A DNA stretch of 64,000 bases from positions 224,922,307 to 224,986,306 of the forward strand of contig NC_085141.1 in the NCBI RefSeq assembly GCF_024139115.2, read 5' to 3'. Source of the DNA: Armigeres subalbatus (taxonomy: Eukaryota; Arthropoda; Insecta; Diptera; Culicidae). The position numbers were made by a program, and so were the translations under genes. The stretch's first letter is position 1. Each line of letters opens with the position of its first letter. Of the stretch, positions 53,033 to 63,489 are shown piece after piece. The notes beneath the pieces are model-generated. The model made no database searches. It was not told where the DNA came from and saw only the letters and a program-made list of their open reading frames with translations.

Positions 53033-54370
53033 ATGTTATATGTATGCTTGTTATACTGCTCGATCATTTTAAAAGCTTATTCTAGAAATTGTTGTATTTA
53101 GTGTTGTCGTCCTTTAGGCGCAATTTCATACTCGATCAATTTGAAAAACCTTCAACCGGAAACCATTTTCCCGACCAATCAAAATTCAGCAAATTTAATA
53201 AAAGAAAAACCGGAAACCAAATCTAAGCCCAAATCTAAAAATATTACAAAGAAATGGTATATTGCTGATGGGGTACAGACCAAATCAAGAGACGAAACTC
53301 AAATCACTCTTGTAAAGACTGTGGTCAAGTAAAGGTGGATTAAAAAAAACTGATATTGCGAAGTTTTATCGCGAGTGAAAGCTTTTATAAAGTATAAGTG
53401 AGTTGGATACCCGTTGCTATATATTGATAAAGTTACAATAATTCTAAAAATTTCTTAAACAGTTCTATTGGTCTTCGGAAGTGGTTCTTAAAGTGAAAAT
53501 AGAGTGTGAAGCAAAACCGGCAGGATTATTAAGGTGAGAGTCTTTATTGCAAAATACAAGTGCATTGGCTTAAATTTGGAACGTTGAATAGGCGAGTAAA
53601 CCCATTCAACGTGGGTGTTTGTTCTGGACCGCCAGAATCCGGACCGTCATCACACTCGGTCGTCGCTAGGTGGCAAGCAGCCTGACCACCACCTTGGGTC
53701 CGGGTCACCTAATACCCGTAGCACCCGGCTGTGCGGCCGCTCTAGGAAACGACGATTTCGAACCGATCCGAAGAACCCACGTGCGTCGACGCCATCCGTA
53801 GCCATCCTTCGTTGGATCTCCAAAGCCAGCTGGCCAGCAAGTAAGCCCGTTTTTTATGTGCACTAATGAAAAATGAGCTCGAAGAAAATTTGTACATAAT
53901 GTAAATACATTTATAAATGCAAGTTTGGTTTTACACTCTTTAAGTTCTTTTTAGTTTTTTTCTCTCTTAGTATTAGAAGTGTTTTGGGATATTTTTAGAA
54001 TTAGTTCGCTATTTTACATTAAAGTTAACTATTTCGGTTAATTCATTAAATTTAATTATTTCGCAAATTAGTTGTTTTTATTAACCCTTTCTTTTCTAAT
54101 AGCCTTTCAAAGTGTTTGGAAATCGTAGTATTATTGGTCTTTTGATTTTTCTATAGAATTGCAGTTATTTATTTTAGTGTAAGATTTTGATTGGTTTCGC
54201 TTGGTTTTGGTTGGGGTAAAATTTGCTGTGAAGCTCGAGCGTTTTGGGAAAAACTACCTGCCCTGAAGTAGGAGTCTCTGGCCGGACTTAACGGAGCTAG
54301 TGATCCTTTTTACAAAGGTGGCGCTTAAGTCACTAGTTTTGTGTAACCTTACACGTGACCCTTCGAACAA
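53033..54370 (+). other. Possible LTR-retrotransposon end or leader
   Basis: The stretch begins TGTTATATGTATGC and reaches TGTAACCTTACAC|GTGACCC near 54,353. This is reminiscent of an LTR ending in CA followed by a primer-binding-like sequence. It holds a small open frame (53,141-53,332, KEKPETKSKPKSKNITKKW, Lys-rich) and a GC-rich block (53,615-53,850). I saw no gag or pol, and no second LTR. It may be a solo LTR, a leader or unrelated intron DNA. Confidence 0.25.
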
Positions 54371-54400
54371 TTTGACCCCGGAACCAGAACAAAGGTTTCA

Positions 54401-54557
54401 GTATATCATGAGGCTAGCACGATGATACTTTTATGCCCAGAGAAGTCGAGACAATTTTCAATCCGAAAATTGTCTAGACCGGCACCGGGAATCGAACCCA
54501 GCCACCCTCAGCATGGTCTTGCTTTATAGCCGCGCGTCTTACCGCACGGCTAAGGAC
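54401..54557 (-). mobile_element. tRNA-derived SINE, 5' half with A and B boxes
   Basis: On the - strand the head reads GGTCCTTAGCCGTGCGGTAAG (A-box region), then GGCTGGGTTCGATTCCCGG. That contains a perfect pol III B box, GGTTCGATTCC (+ strand 54,488-54,498). It continues GACTTCCCTGGGCATAA-like sequence to CTCATGATATAC. It resembles a tRNA but lacks a complete cloverleaf and CCA-end context, so it is a SINE promoter rather than a tRNA gene. The body and tail seen at 58.43 kb are missing here. Confidence 0.85.
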
Positions 54558-55335
54558 CGAATACTACATGGCCGAATAATACGTTAAGCCGAAAGCTATC
54601 TACCCGAATTTCATTTGACCGATACGTTTATTATGTGGAAAATGATTTGGCGGTACGACCAAACTACCCTAGCAGCACAGATGTTTCACATCGGTTACTG
54701 CAACTCATATGTGACCAGATCTAGTCACATTCAAGTTGCTGCAACCATTTTTGTCTGATTTGTGCTGCTCGGGTAGTCATTTACCCGAAGAAGTCGTATA
54801 CCCTAACAGCTCGTTTGGTCGAATAGGCCTTGGCATCGAAAATTCCATTTCACCGAAACGGTAGTTTAGCAGGAACGGCAATTTGGCCAAAAATGTTATT
54901 TGGCTGATCGGATTATACAGCGAAAAACGTCGACCCGTTCAGCCGAACGGCATTTTCGAAAAAATGAGCTGTCGGAGCAAATGTCTTTTTCGGCAAATTA
55001 TCAGTTCGGCCGTATGATTTTCACCCGTACGTCGCAAACCGTTTTCGACCTTATGTCACCTTGTCCGGCCAAGCAGCATTTTCGGTCACGTTTTTTTTTC
55101 GGCAGCTCGGACAAACAACACCAAATGTTCATTTCGGCCAAATGACCCTTTTCTACCAAACGACCATCTAGGCCTTTTTGGCCAAATGACCTATTCGATT
55201 AGATGACTTTTTAGTCAAATGACCTGTTCGGCCGAACGACATTATCGGCTATGTCTATTTCGGCTAAATGATTTTATGCCAGTCGAGTTTCGGATTAATG
55301 ACATATTAGGCCAAACAACAAACGACCCTTCCCCG
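54558..55335 (+). repeat. Degenerate GGCCGAA minisatellite, intronic array
   Basis: Many diverged units (ATGGCCGAATAATACG, TCATTTGACCGATACG, ATTTCGGCCAAATGACC) run to ~55,335, in both apparent orientations. It starts at the SINE head end and includes a MITE at 54,663-54,776. Confidence 0.75.
54663..54776. mobile_element. Small MITE with ACTACCCTAGCAGCACA termini
   Basis: The ends ACTACCCTAGCAGCACAGAT and AATTTGTGCTGCTCGGGTAGT-type sequence are inverted repeats of ~20 bp. GCAACTCATATGTGAC and TAGTCACATTCAAGTTGC form a second inverted pair inside. Length is 114 bp. It lies in the GGCCGAA array. A fragment of the same family is at 21,091-21,195. Confidence 0.75.
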
Positions 55336-55339
55336 TCAA

Positions 55340-55810
55340 AACATTTGATTTCAACGTAAAACTCTGTGGATTCCAACAGGAAATCCTTGGAAATTTATGC
55401 AAGTAATTCTAAGAGATTCCCAAAAGAAATTCTTTATAATTTACCCGGGAAATTTCTGGAATTTGCATTGTTAGTTGCGTCAGTCGTCTAAGCGTATTTG
55501 CAAGCCATGGAGTGTGAGTTTGATTCCCGCCCTAGTAACATTTCGTGAACCGGAAAACGCTCCACTTGTTTACTAGGTGCTGTGTGAATGTCCTGCCCGT
55601 TGTCTAATGCTAAGTGTTAAGTACTCAGGCTGTGCGAGCTCTGGTCAAAGATGGATTCTGTCTTTCTTTCTTTTAAATTCTACAAAAAATATCTTTTAGA
55701 ATTAGATCTATTAAAATTTTAAAGGGAATTTATTCAGAATTTCAACGGTAGTGTTTTAGAGATTTCGAAGGATATTCTTCAGAATATGTATTCATTAAAA
55801 ATTCTTAGTT
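55340..55810. repeat. AATTCC-type repeat, split by a SINE
   Basis: Blocks such as TTCCAACAGGAAATCC, TTGGAAATTTATGC, GATTCCCAAAAGAAATTC and AATTTATTCAGAATTTC flank the SINE at 55,471-55,673 on both sides. The family also follows the GGCCGAA array at 15.24 kb. Confidence 0.6.
55471..55673 (+). mobile_element. Second tRNA-like SINE family, plus strand
   Basis: TTAGTTGCGTCAGTCGTCTAAGCG resembles an A-box region, and GAGTTTGATTCCC at ~55,515-55,527 resembles a B box (one mismatch to the core). The body contains CCGGAAAACGCTCCACTTG and GTGTGAATGTCCTGCC. It ends ATTCTGTCTTTCTTTCTTTT. It is inserted in the AATTCC-type repeat. Distinct from the SINE at 54.4 and 58.4 kb. Confidence 0.75.
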
Positions 55811-56140
55811 TTTATGATTTTTGAACGAAAAAATGTAAGGAATTTTCAAGAAAAACAGCCTTTTCATGAGAATATCTCTGGAGTTTCAACGGGGTTGCCA
55901 TAAACTGTCGGTGGCGACGGCGCACACCTCTAAGCACAGTGTGGTCCCCCGGAAAAACTGGAGGATCCAAATGAAAACTTCTCAATTTTATTGTTAAGCA
56001 CCAAGATTTTTCTGATGCTTTTGTTAATGTATTATGAGTATGCACTTAATGTTGTGGCTTTTACATGATGTGGCCTTCCGAAAATTCCGGGACATCCGTG
56101 AAATAATGATTTTCATTGCATAGCACCATTTGACATTCTA
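55811..56140. other. No gene seen
   Basis: Mixed sequence; a GC patch at 55,890-55,960 has no recognisable motif. Confidence 0.35.
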
Positions 56141-56168
56141 ACAATGGAATTTATTTCATTTGATTTAT

Positions 56169-56363
56169 TCAAACTAAGGACTCTGCAGTACATAAAATTC
56201 GTCTACATTCAGAACGGTCAGTATTTGCAAGTCGCCAACTTAGTAGTCCTCGGAGGAACCTCAAATCGAACCATCTTGCTTTTTGCGCACCTCGCCTTCT
56301 TGTCCCCTGCGGATCTCTATCAGGAACCATTTTCACCGGATTATTGTCCGACATTCTGAGCAT
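56169..56363 (-). pseudogene. RTE C-terminal fragment
   Basis: The - strand frame reads RMSDNNPVKMVPDRDPQGTR and RRGAQKARW, then diverges. It ends with a remnant of the RTE C-terminus (RSECRRILCTAESLV). This corresponds to 29,110-29,329 of the 26-29-kb copy. It is 5'-truncated with an internal deletion. Confidence 0.85.
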
Positions 56364-56428
56364 GACATTGTGTATTGATCACCTTGGCTACCGGGTGATT
56401 CTTTAGAAGATCCATTAATTACGAATTA

Positions 56429-56563
56429 ATTTAGAGATCCATTAATTACGTAACGCAAAAAATGGACATTTTCAATCCCCCTCTCCCAGTCACACTTTTT
56501 GTATGTAAAAATGTGTATGGATAGGGAACCCCTAAGCGTTACGTAATTAATGGATGTTCCCTA
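56429..56563. mobile_element. PIF/Harbinger-like MITE (TTACGTAACGC family), short copy
   Basis: The ends AGATCCATTAATTACGTAACGC and GCGTTACGTAATTAATGGATGT are inverted repeats. A partial duplication of the left end lies at 56,403-56,425. There is a G/C-rich subterminal patch. Target duplication unclear. Confidence 0.7.
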
Positions 56564-56663
56564 AACACAAGAATGTTTTGTTGTTACTATGCGTGCACCA
56601 GTTCCAGTGTTTGAATCTATACATGGACCACCGTTGGCGAAATAACCATTTTTTAAACTATTA

Positions 56664-56823
56664 TAGCTGTTCACAAATTACGAAACGCTGGAGAAGAGGC
56701 AGCCGGTTAGACCGTGCGTTACGATTTATACAAACCAATTAAACCTTCCATACAAAAAGCATTACGAGGGGGGATGCAGGTTCAAAATCGTCAAATTTAG
56801 CGTTACGTAATTTGTGAACGAAC
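56664..56823. mobile_element. PIF/Harbinger-like MITE (TTACGTAACGC family)
   Basis: GCTGTTCACAAATTACGAAACGC at the left and GCGTTACGTAATTTGTGAACGAACCC at the right form the same inverted ends as at 23.06-24.03 kb, with a G-rich stretch (GAGGGGGGATG) near the right end. Length is ~160 bp. TSD not certain. Confidence 0.75.
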
Positions 56824-56956
56824 CCATTCCGGATATTCCGGAGGACCATTTGGTAGCAATGTCAATGCTGCACTCAGTATGTACATACGAATGCTTGAAA
56901 AATTGAAATTCATAAATTGGCCATTTTTATGAATGTTCTTGATTTCCGTTCCCTTA

Positions 56957-57145
56957 GGGTTCTTTTACAAAAATCGTAACGCTGAATTTGATAATATTGA
57001 TACCCCACTCTCCCTCTCGCAACCCTTTTGCCTTTCTCGTACAACAATGTTTTTTATGGAAGGTTTAAATTTTTGGAACGGATCATAACGCTTGGTCTGA
57101 CTTCCTCCCTCCCCCTAAAGCGTTATGTAATTTGTGAACAGTCCC
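56957..57145. mobile_element. PIF/Harbinger-like MITE with TTA duplication
   Basis: The ends GGGTTCTTTTACAAAAATCGTAACGC and GCGTTATGTAATTTGTGAACAGTCCC are inverted. TTA flanks both sides (56,954-56,956 and 57,146-57,148), the expected 3-bp target for this superfamily. Length is 189 bp. Confidence 0.8.
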
Positions 57146-57249
57146 TTAGGAAAGCGAGAAAGGCACTATCATTACTAAGTGTCTTGCACATATTGGATAC
57201 GTTACGGATACACACTGATCATACCTATTTCTATTTTTGTTAGATAGGT

Positions 57250-57329
57250 AAAATTTTCATCCGGATAATTGAGCCCCGGATAATCGAGCCTCCGGTTAAT
57301 CGAGCCTCCGGATAATCGAGTCCGACCTG
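57250..57329 (-). mobile_element. pogo/Tc1-like right end with 18-bp repeats
   Basis: Four copies of (C)CGGATAATCGAGCCT are followed by GAGTCCGACCTG|TA. The reverse complement, CAGGTCGGACTCGATTATCCGG, matches the left end at 49,973 (CAGGCCGGTCTAGATTATCCGG). The TA next to both ends is as for pogo/Tc1 elements. Confidence 0.55.
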
Positions 57330-58429
57330 TATCATTTAATTGCCAATGCCTTCTGCGAATGAATAAAAGCAATTATTCTAAATCTTTTATTTTATTTTTA
57401 TCAGTGTAGTTGATTTTTTTGATGGAGAATCAAAACTGTTATAGTATAACTCTGTTTTAATGAACGTGTTGTTTAGTAACAACCACAACTTAACATACAG
57501 TCAGTCATATGCCAAGACTCGTTGCCATCCCGGAAGGATGTGGATTATGAAACTAATAACTTTCCCTGGATGAGCAGACCAAATCTCTCTGGGCTAATTT
57601 TATTCTTCTTTATCCAGCCTCAGCCATCATCGGCCTCTAGTCGTGAACTCCGAGCGATGCGATGGGCGATCGTAACCGAAACCACTGCATCCGACCATCA
57701 CCAAGCTTAAAATGACAAAAAAATGAGCAAAAAACACGTCAGTACGCGCGGCTGTCACAAACTGGAATGACTCACACAAGGCAGGCATTTCTTTTATACA
57801 CAAAGAAAATATTGCGGTGGACCCGAAGGCCCGTAGCATACTGCATTCTGCATTCTGATGTCCGTGTTAGAATGTGATGGGTTTTATATGAAATTTTCAT
57901 TGGCTTTGACAAAAAATAAAATTTCAATAGCTTATCGTTAATAATACTAATTTTCAATGAAATTGACACATTGCTGGAGAGTGTCCGAGTCGATTGATAT
58001 ATAAATCTTCCAAATCCATCGAAAGATAAAGGCGCTAGTTTGAAATCTTCCCTTCCAGCGTAACGCTCTCGATTTTCAAAAATCTAAATGACACCCAGTA
58101 TAGTAAGGAAAGACGTAAGTCCTACGTCAAAAAATCGTTTGGCGTAATATGTCATTTGCTGAACGTCGTTTGGCCTAAACAAATTCGTGAAGTGAAGACG
58201 ACCTTACTGTTGAGGTTGACATACGTATCTGTCAAGGTACAATGAAGTGGTGGAATTTAATGGGATTGTACAAACTCGTCTTATGACAAGGGAAGACATT
58301 CCACTAAAAAGCTCAAAATAATTTAGTTAAGTTTTAATTTTGGTAAGACTGAAGCTCTAAAGCATTAAATTACAGTTGTGAGTAATAGTTTATCAAAACG
58401 GGTTTCGGCCTAATGGTATCTTCTTCTTT

Positions 58430-58655
58430 ATTGGCATTACATTCCCCACTGGGACATTGCCGCCTCGCAGCATAGTGTTCATTAAGCACTTCCACAGTTA
58501 TTAACTGCGAGGTTTCTAAGCCAAGTTGCCATTTCCGCATTCGTATATCATGAGGCTAAAACGATGATACTTTTATGCCCAGGGAAGTCGAGACAATTTC
58601 CAAACCGAAAATTGCCTGGACCGGCACCGGGAATCGAACCCAGCCACCCTCAGCA
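58430..58655 (-). mobile_element. tRNA-derived SINE, body, tail and B box
   Basis: On the - strand it runs from GGGTGGCTGGGTTCGATTCC (B box) to CCTCATGATATACGAATGCG, CTTAGAAACCTCGCAGTTAA, CTGTGGAAGTGCTTAATG, GCGAGGCGGCAATGTCCC and the GAAGAAGA tail. It is the most complete copy in the window; only the head upstream of the B box is cut. It follows directly after a GGTTTCGGCCTAATGG word of the GGCCGAA family. Confidence 0.88.
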
Positions 58656-58887
58656 TGATTTTTGCTGAAACCTCAGTAAAAGTGACGTTTCGATTGCTGA
58701 GGTTGTTGGATTATATCCAACGGGGGGAATATTTCCGTAATTATGATTCTCCGACGCGGAAGTGACAAACACTTGATCCGTTGTTTAAGGGAGAATATAA
58801 TTTTCCTATCGGGAATGTATAATAATAACTTATAATGCTTTATAATTTCGGTCACAGATGTGAAATTCTTAAACAATTTTATAACTA

Positions 58888-59099
58888 AAGCCTGTCCACG
58901 TTAAATTTCGGACACCCATCATACAATGCATTTTTTTTTAATTTTCACAAACCACCTATAAGATCAATTTACATGACAGATGAATCTCACCGCTTTACGT
59001 GATGCTTTCAGCATGTTTTCATTCTCGTCCAAATTGATAAAATGGCTACAAATCAATTAGACATTGTCTAAGTGTCCGAAATTTAACGTGGACAGGCTT
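58888..59099. mobile_element. Tc1/mariner-type MITE, 27-bp perfect inverted ends
   Basis: AAGCCTGTCCACGTTAAATT... through TTCGGACAC at the left has an exact reverse complement at the right end. TA flanks both sides (58,886-58,887 and 59,100-59,101). Length is 212 bp. The perfect terminal repeats suggest recent activity or strong constraint. No coding sequence. Confidence 0.9.
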
Positions 59100-59149
59100 T
59101 ATATGTACATAATTTGCAATGCTCCGCGAGATGGGTTTGGTGAACCCCT

Positions 59150-59757
59150 GAAGCCATGTACGCATATTGTTTCTATTAGTTTTTAATAGTTTAATCGAAC
59201 ATTTAATCTACTCACGTTTAGTTCCCGTTTGTGTTGTGTTCGTATCAGTAGAGCAATAAATAGTGGTAGTCCGTATTTTGGGAATAGTTCAAGAGAGACG
59301 TGGCGAGATTTAGGTTACCTAGTATATAAGGATAGTTTTTTACACCAAATATCATATTTTTATGTAAATATTCTCACCAATCCAGCATGTAAATAGTAGG
59401 TACTAATTTAATATTCTTGTTCACTAGACTTAAGTTCAATTTTAGATAATTTTACACTATTTTTAAGGCTTTTTTAGGATAAAATTAATACTGCGTTTTC
59501 GTTCGTCAGGTATATCAAAGATTTTCCATTTTGTTTGTTCTGTTTTGTTCACTCACCCGGTGACATCCGTTCCGTCATGGCCGCGTCTTGCTTGCAGGAT
59601 TGCAAGCAATATAGGACCCACGGTCATAGGTGTGTGCGCTGGCCTAATGGGGTAGGCCAACAGAGGTAATTTATTGTAAATCAGTAATAAACGAATTTTT
59701 CTGCAGAGACTCAGTTTTTAAATTCACTGAGCTACAACGGTGCCCGATTTTGCCGAG
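59150..59757 (+). other. Possible solo LTR
   Basis: AATAAA (59,685-59,690) lies ~50 bp before ...GAGCTACAACGGTGCCCGATTTTGCC. That looks like an LTR ending in CA followed by a primer-binding-like GGTGCCCGA. A GC-rich patch at 59,555-59,660 (TCACCCGGTGACATCC, CATGGCCGCGTC) could be part of it. No second LTR, gag or pol was found. Weak call. Confidence 0.3.
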
Positions 59758-60499
59758 CTCGAAAAAAAAACTTAGTGTGTAGCTTATTTAGCTTAAATTG
59801 TTTGTTGGGTAATGTCGCTATACTAATGGAAATTGTGAAATAAATATGTTAGCTAACATAGTGTGATTGTTATCCGTTCATCTGATGTGCGAAAATAGGT
59901 AAGTTCATTAAGAAAATTCCTTTATTGCGCAGAAGAAAAAATCTTGAACCTGCCTGCCTGCTTAAGGCTCAAATTACCGTCATCTAGTCATTGACAAGAA
60001 AACCAGCCACGTGCTTGTACCACCCCCAGGAAAAATTCCGCTCACCTAGGAGAAAATGCATTCTTGTTTTAGAACTACATCAACATATAGTGGTGACTTC
60101 AATACATCCGTGGGATGCTTTATTTGAATGAATTTCGTAATATTATTTGAAAAAACTGCCTTTGAAAAAAATTGGTTTTTTAATTTTAAAAACATTTGTT
60201 TTTTTATTTTATTTTTTTATTTTTATTTTCGATTTATTTTTTAATTATGTTATTCTATTTTCAAAGCCTACTTTCTATTCCAATGGTCAGAAAGCTTACT
60301 GCGAAATATAAGATCAGCATACGATAAATGATTCATAAATTAATTTCTACAAACCCCCTAACCTTTCCGTCCTTGTCGTCTGTTTTTTAGGGCTTTCAAA
60401 AATCTAAACTGCTGTAAAACCTCCTTTTCTTGACCGATTTCGCAAGAAGTTGCATTCCATTCCGATTTATACTAGTTTCGAGTCTACCCACGGTACGGT

Positions 60500-61540
60500 T
60501 CCAGAATTATTCCAGATTCCGTTGGGGTCAGTTGATCCCGGAATAAGTGGCCATTTACCAATTTAAGTCAAAACAGGTCGTGCGACAAATCAAACTTCAT
60601 GATTTCACAAAGCATTGATGGAAACGATCTTTTTAGGGTTCCTGGCCCACTCGGATTCAATCTGGCCAGATCGGTCACAATCCGGGGGACCTACGATATG
60701 GCCATTTTCTATATTGTGACACTTTAAACTTCATGATTTTCCAAAGCAATTATGGAAATGATATTTTTAGGGTTCCTGGACCACTCGGATTCAATCTGGC
60801 CACATCGTTTACCATCCGGAGGACCTACGGAATGGACATTTTCTAAATCGATTCAAAATAGGTCGAGTGACACTTCAAACTTCATGATTTCACAAAGCAA
60901 TGATGGGAATGATATTTTTAGAGTGCCTGGCCCACTCGGATTCAATCTGGCCACATCGTTCACAATCCGGGGACCCACGGAATGGCCATTTCCTAAATCG
61001 ATTCAGAATAGGTCGTGCGACTCTTCAAACTTCCTGGCTTCACAAAGCAATGATGGGAATAATATTCTTAGAGTTCCTGGCCCACTCGGATTCAATCTGG
61101 CCACATCGTTCACAATCCGGGGAGCCCGGGGATTCAAAATAGGTCGTGCGACACTTAGAAATTCATGATTTTGCAAAGCAATGATGGGAATGATATTTTT
61201 AGGGTTCCTGGCCCACTCGGATCCGTTCCGGCCACGGACCTACGGAATGATCATTTTTTAAATTGATTCAAAGTAGGTCGAGCGACACTTCATACTTCAT
61301 GATTTCACAAAGCAATGATGGAAATGATATTTTCAGGGTTCCTAGCCCACTCGGATTCAATCTGGCCACATCGGTCACAATCCGGGGACCCCCGGAATGG
61401 CCATTTTCAAAATTGATTCAAAATAAGTCGTGCGACACCTCGAACTTCATAATTTCACAAATCAATAATAAAAGGGGAGTTCTTATGGCTCCCAGGCCGT
61501 TCGGAATAAATCTGGCCACACCTGTCAAACACCAGTGGAA
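60500..61540 (+). repeat. 130-150-bp tandem repeat, about six units
   Basis: Units begin near 60,639, 60,772, 60,922, 61,072, 61,202 and 61,338, each with (G)TTCCTGGCCCACTCGGATTC followed by AATCTGGCCACATCGGTCAC. Each then has GGGGACCCACGGAATGGCC, GATTCAAAATAGGTCGTGCG and ACTTCATGATTTCACAAAGC. Where the unit is 150 bp (a multiple of 3) frames stay open through several units (60,752-61,168); this is a by-product. One relative lies at 11,735-11,866. Confidence 0.88.
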
Positions 61541-62145
61541 ATAATTGAATAATTTGCAAACGCAAAGCAAACTTTTAATCATTCTACAAATGTTGCGAAT
61601 TAATCTAGTATATATAACCGTATCGTGGATACCCTCGAAACTAGTATAAATCGATTTTGCAGATTTTTGAAAGCCCCAAAATAGTAACAATAGGGTAACG
61701 ATGGTATTTCCGATAATATGTTTGTTTTGTTACATAAATATGGTTCGAAATGTTATTATGAGCGAGGCAAAACAGACACATGATTCATATGTATTTAATG
61801 AAAGCTAAGTAGAAGAACATGCAAAATATAGCCAAATTTCCAAAACATGTTCAGATGTCCAAAATACATAATTTACCCTAATAGCCGTAGGGATGCGTAA
61901 GTGAGCCAAAAATGGTTATAACTCTCCAGGCTGTTTTTCTTTCACGAAAAGCGATTTCTCTCGGAAAATTTTCGTGATATGGAGCATCCTGTACTCCTGC
62001 TATTGAGTGAGCATTACGAAATCTGATGGCTTTTCATAATTTTGCAATTCATTCGACAAATGATATTTCCTTTAATATTTTGTTATTCTCTATTTGTTTT
62101 ATTATTGGAGTTGGAACGTTGCTGTATATGAATGCTTTTTATAAC

Positions 62146-62575
62146 TAGCTGACCAGGCAAACTTCGTCTCGCCAAAAATTGATACTTTCTGATACATTTT
62201 TTAACGTACACAATTTACCTAAAAAAACAAATAATCAAGATTTGAAATTCCCATACAAAATGTACGAAAACCATTTCATCAAAGAGATTGGGTTTTGTTT
62301 TTCAATTTTTTCCAGGCTCATCGTAAATCGAAAAAGCTGTCTGCTGTCTGTGATGCGCGTTGAGTGATCCACAGTCGTACAAATGCCAACTATGTTTTAT
62401 ATATACATAGATGATCAAAAGTTGAAAATCCCATGCAAATTGTTCATCGAAAAGATTGAATTTTAATTTTCAAAGGATTCCAGTTTCATTTTCTCTCTCA
62501 AAAAATGGGCTGTCTACTCTTGAGTCATCCGCGGTCGTACAAATGACAACTTTGTTGTCACTTGTTTGTTATAGA
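62146..62575 (+). repeat. Dispersed GCAAACTTCGT repeat with tandem duplication
   Basis: It starts AGCTGACCAGGCAAACTTCG, like the repeats at 10.69 and 63.5 kb. It contains two copies of a ~170-bp segment (AAAGAGATTGGGTTTTG / AAAAGATTGAATTTTAA ... GTCGTACAAATGCCAACTATG / GTCGTACAAATGACAACTTTG). The first copy ends with a TATATATACATAGATGATC junction. Confidence 0.7.
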
Positions 62576-63175
62576 TGAACACTGAAGCCAATTCCGGACA
62601 CAATTTGTCTTAGAAAAACTCCTGCCAATAAAAGGACAAAACCTGTCAGAGCCACGTGTTCCCTCCACCCAGTAAACGACTAAAGTTGCTAAGCAATAGA
62701 TCACAATCAATTTAAGAACGTTATCTTGTGTTTATTACTAAAGTGCTTCAGTTAATCATGCGCTGAATTATTAATTTCAGAGACTTTATAACCATTCGAA
62801 GGCACTAGCATTTATTTTCCTTTACCGGTAAATTGAAACCAGAAAGCAAAAAAAGACACACTGCACAATGTAGAAGTTTTGTCAAGTAGGATCCATTAGA
62901 GAGAGCCATTCCAACTTTATGCTGCCGGCGCCCGGCAGTTACCTAGTTGTTGCAAATAATACTTCTTTCTCGACTGTTGACCACTGCAGTGGAGTAATTT
63001 CAGTACGGACGTACTGGATGTTGAGAGGCTTCACGTTCACGGCAGATTTCACTTGAGATTGGCTTGGCAATCATTTCTTATTCAGATAATTGTTTCATCA
63101 TTTTGCAGATGCAATACAGGTAAATAGAGCTTTTGTGAGTTAATCCAGATTTGTCCAAACGTCCAATGAATAGGA

Positions 63176-63300
63176 CAGGGCGGCCCAACGTACGGCCCGC
63201 GGGCCGGATGCGGCCCTCGGCTCTATTTTTTTGTGGCCCGCGCGCCGTTGCAGAAAATACATCATAACCGGCGCACAAGCTTATCTATGTAGCTCGAGAA
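63176..63300 (+). mobile_element. hAT-like left end (CAGGGCGGCCCAACGTACGGCC)
   Basis: CAGGGCGGCCCAACGTACGG and the following CCCGCGGGCCGGATGCGGCCC resemble conserved hAT-type ends that carry a GC-rich GGCCCGCGGGCC palindrome. The element would continue to the right; no matching end is found before 64,000. Confidence 0.55.
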
Positions 63301-63489
63301 GGTTCTTTTTAAAAAATTTGTTATTAATACTGTAATGTAGGATATCACCGGCTCAAAAAAAATCAAAAATAAGTCTATTATTCGACCCCTTTAAAGACCA
63401 GATCATTTAGAATGCACTTCCAAATGCATGTATTTTTTTAACTTTTAGTTTGATCGAAAAACTTTCTAAGAATGAAACAAAAGTTACAT

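Noticed and set aside
54401..54557. tRNA gene on the - strand
   Set aside because: The A and B boxes are good, but the acceptor stem and full cloverleaf are not supported. The same sequence continues into a repeated SINE body at other loci.
60752..61168. 138-codon open frame with a 50-residue internal repeat
   Set aside because: The period is that of the 150-bp tandem array, so the frame stays open by arithmetic. No start context or family is visible.
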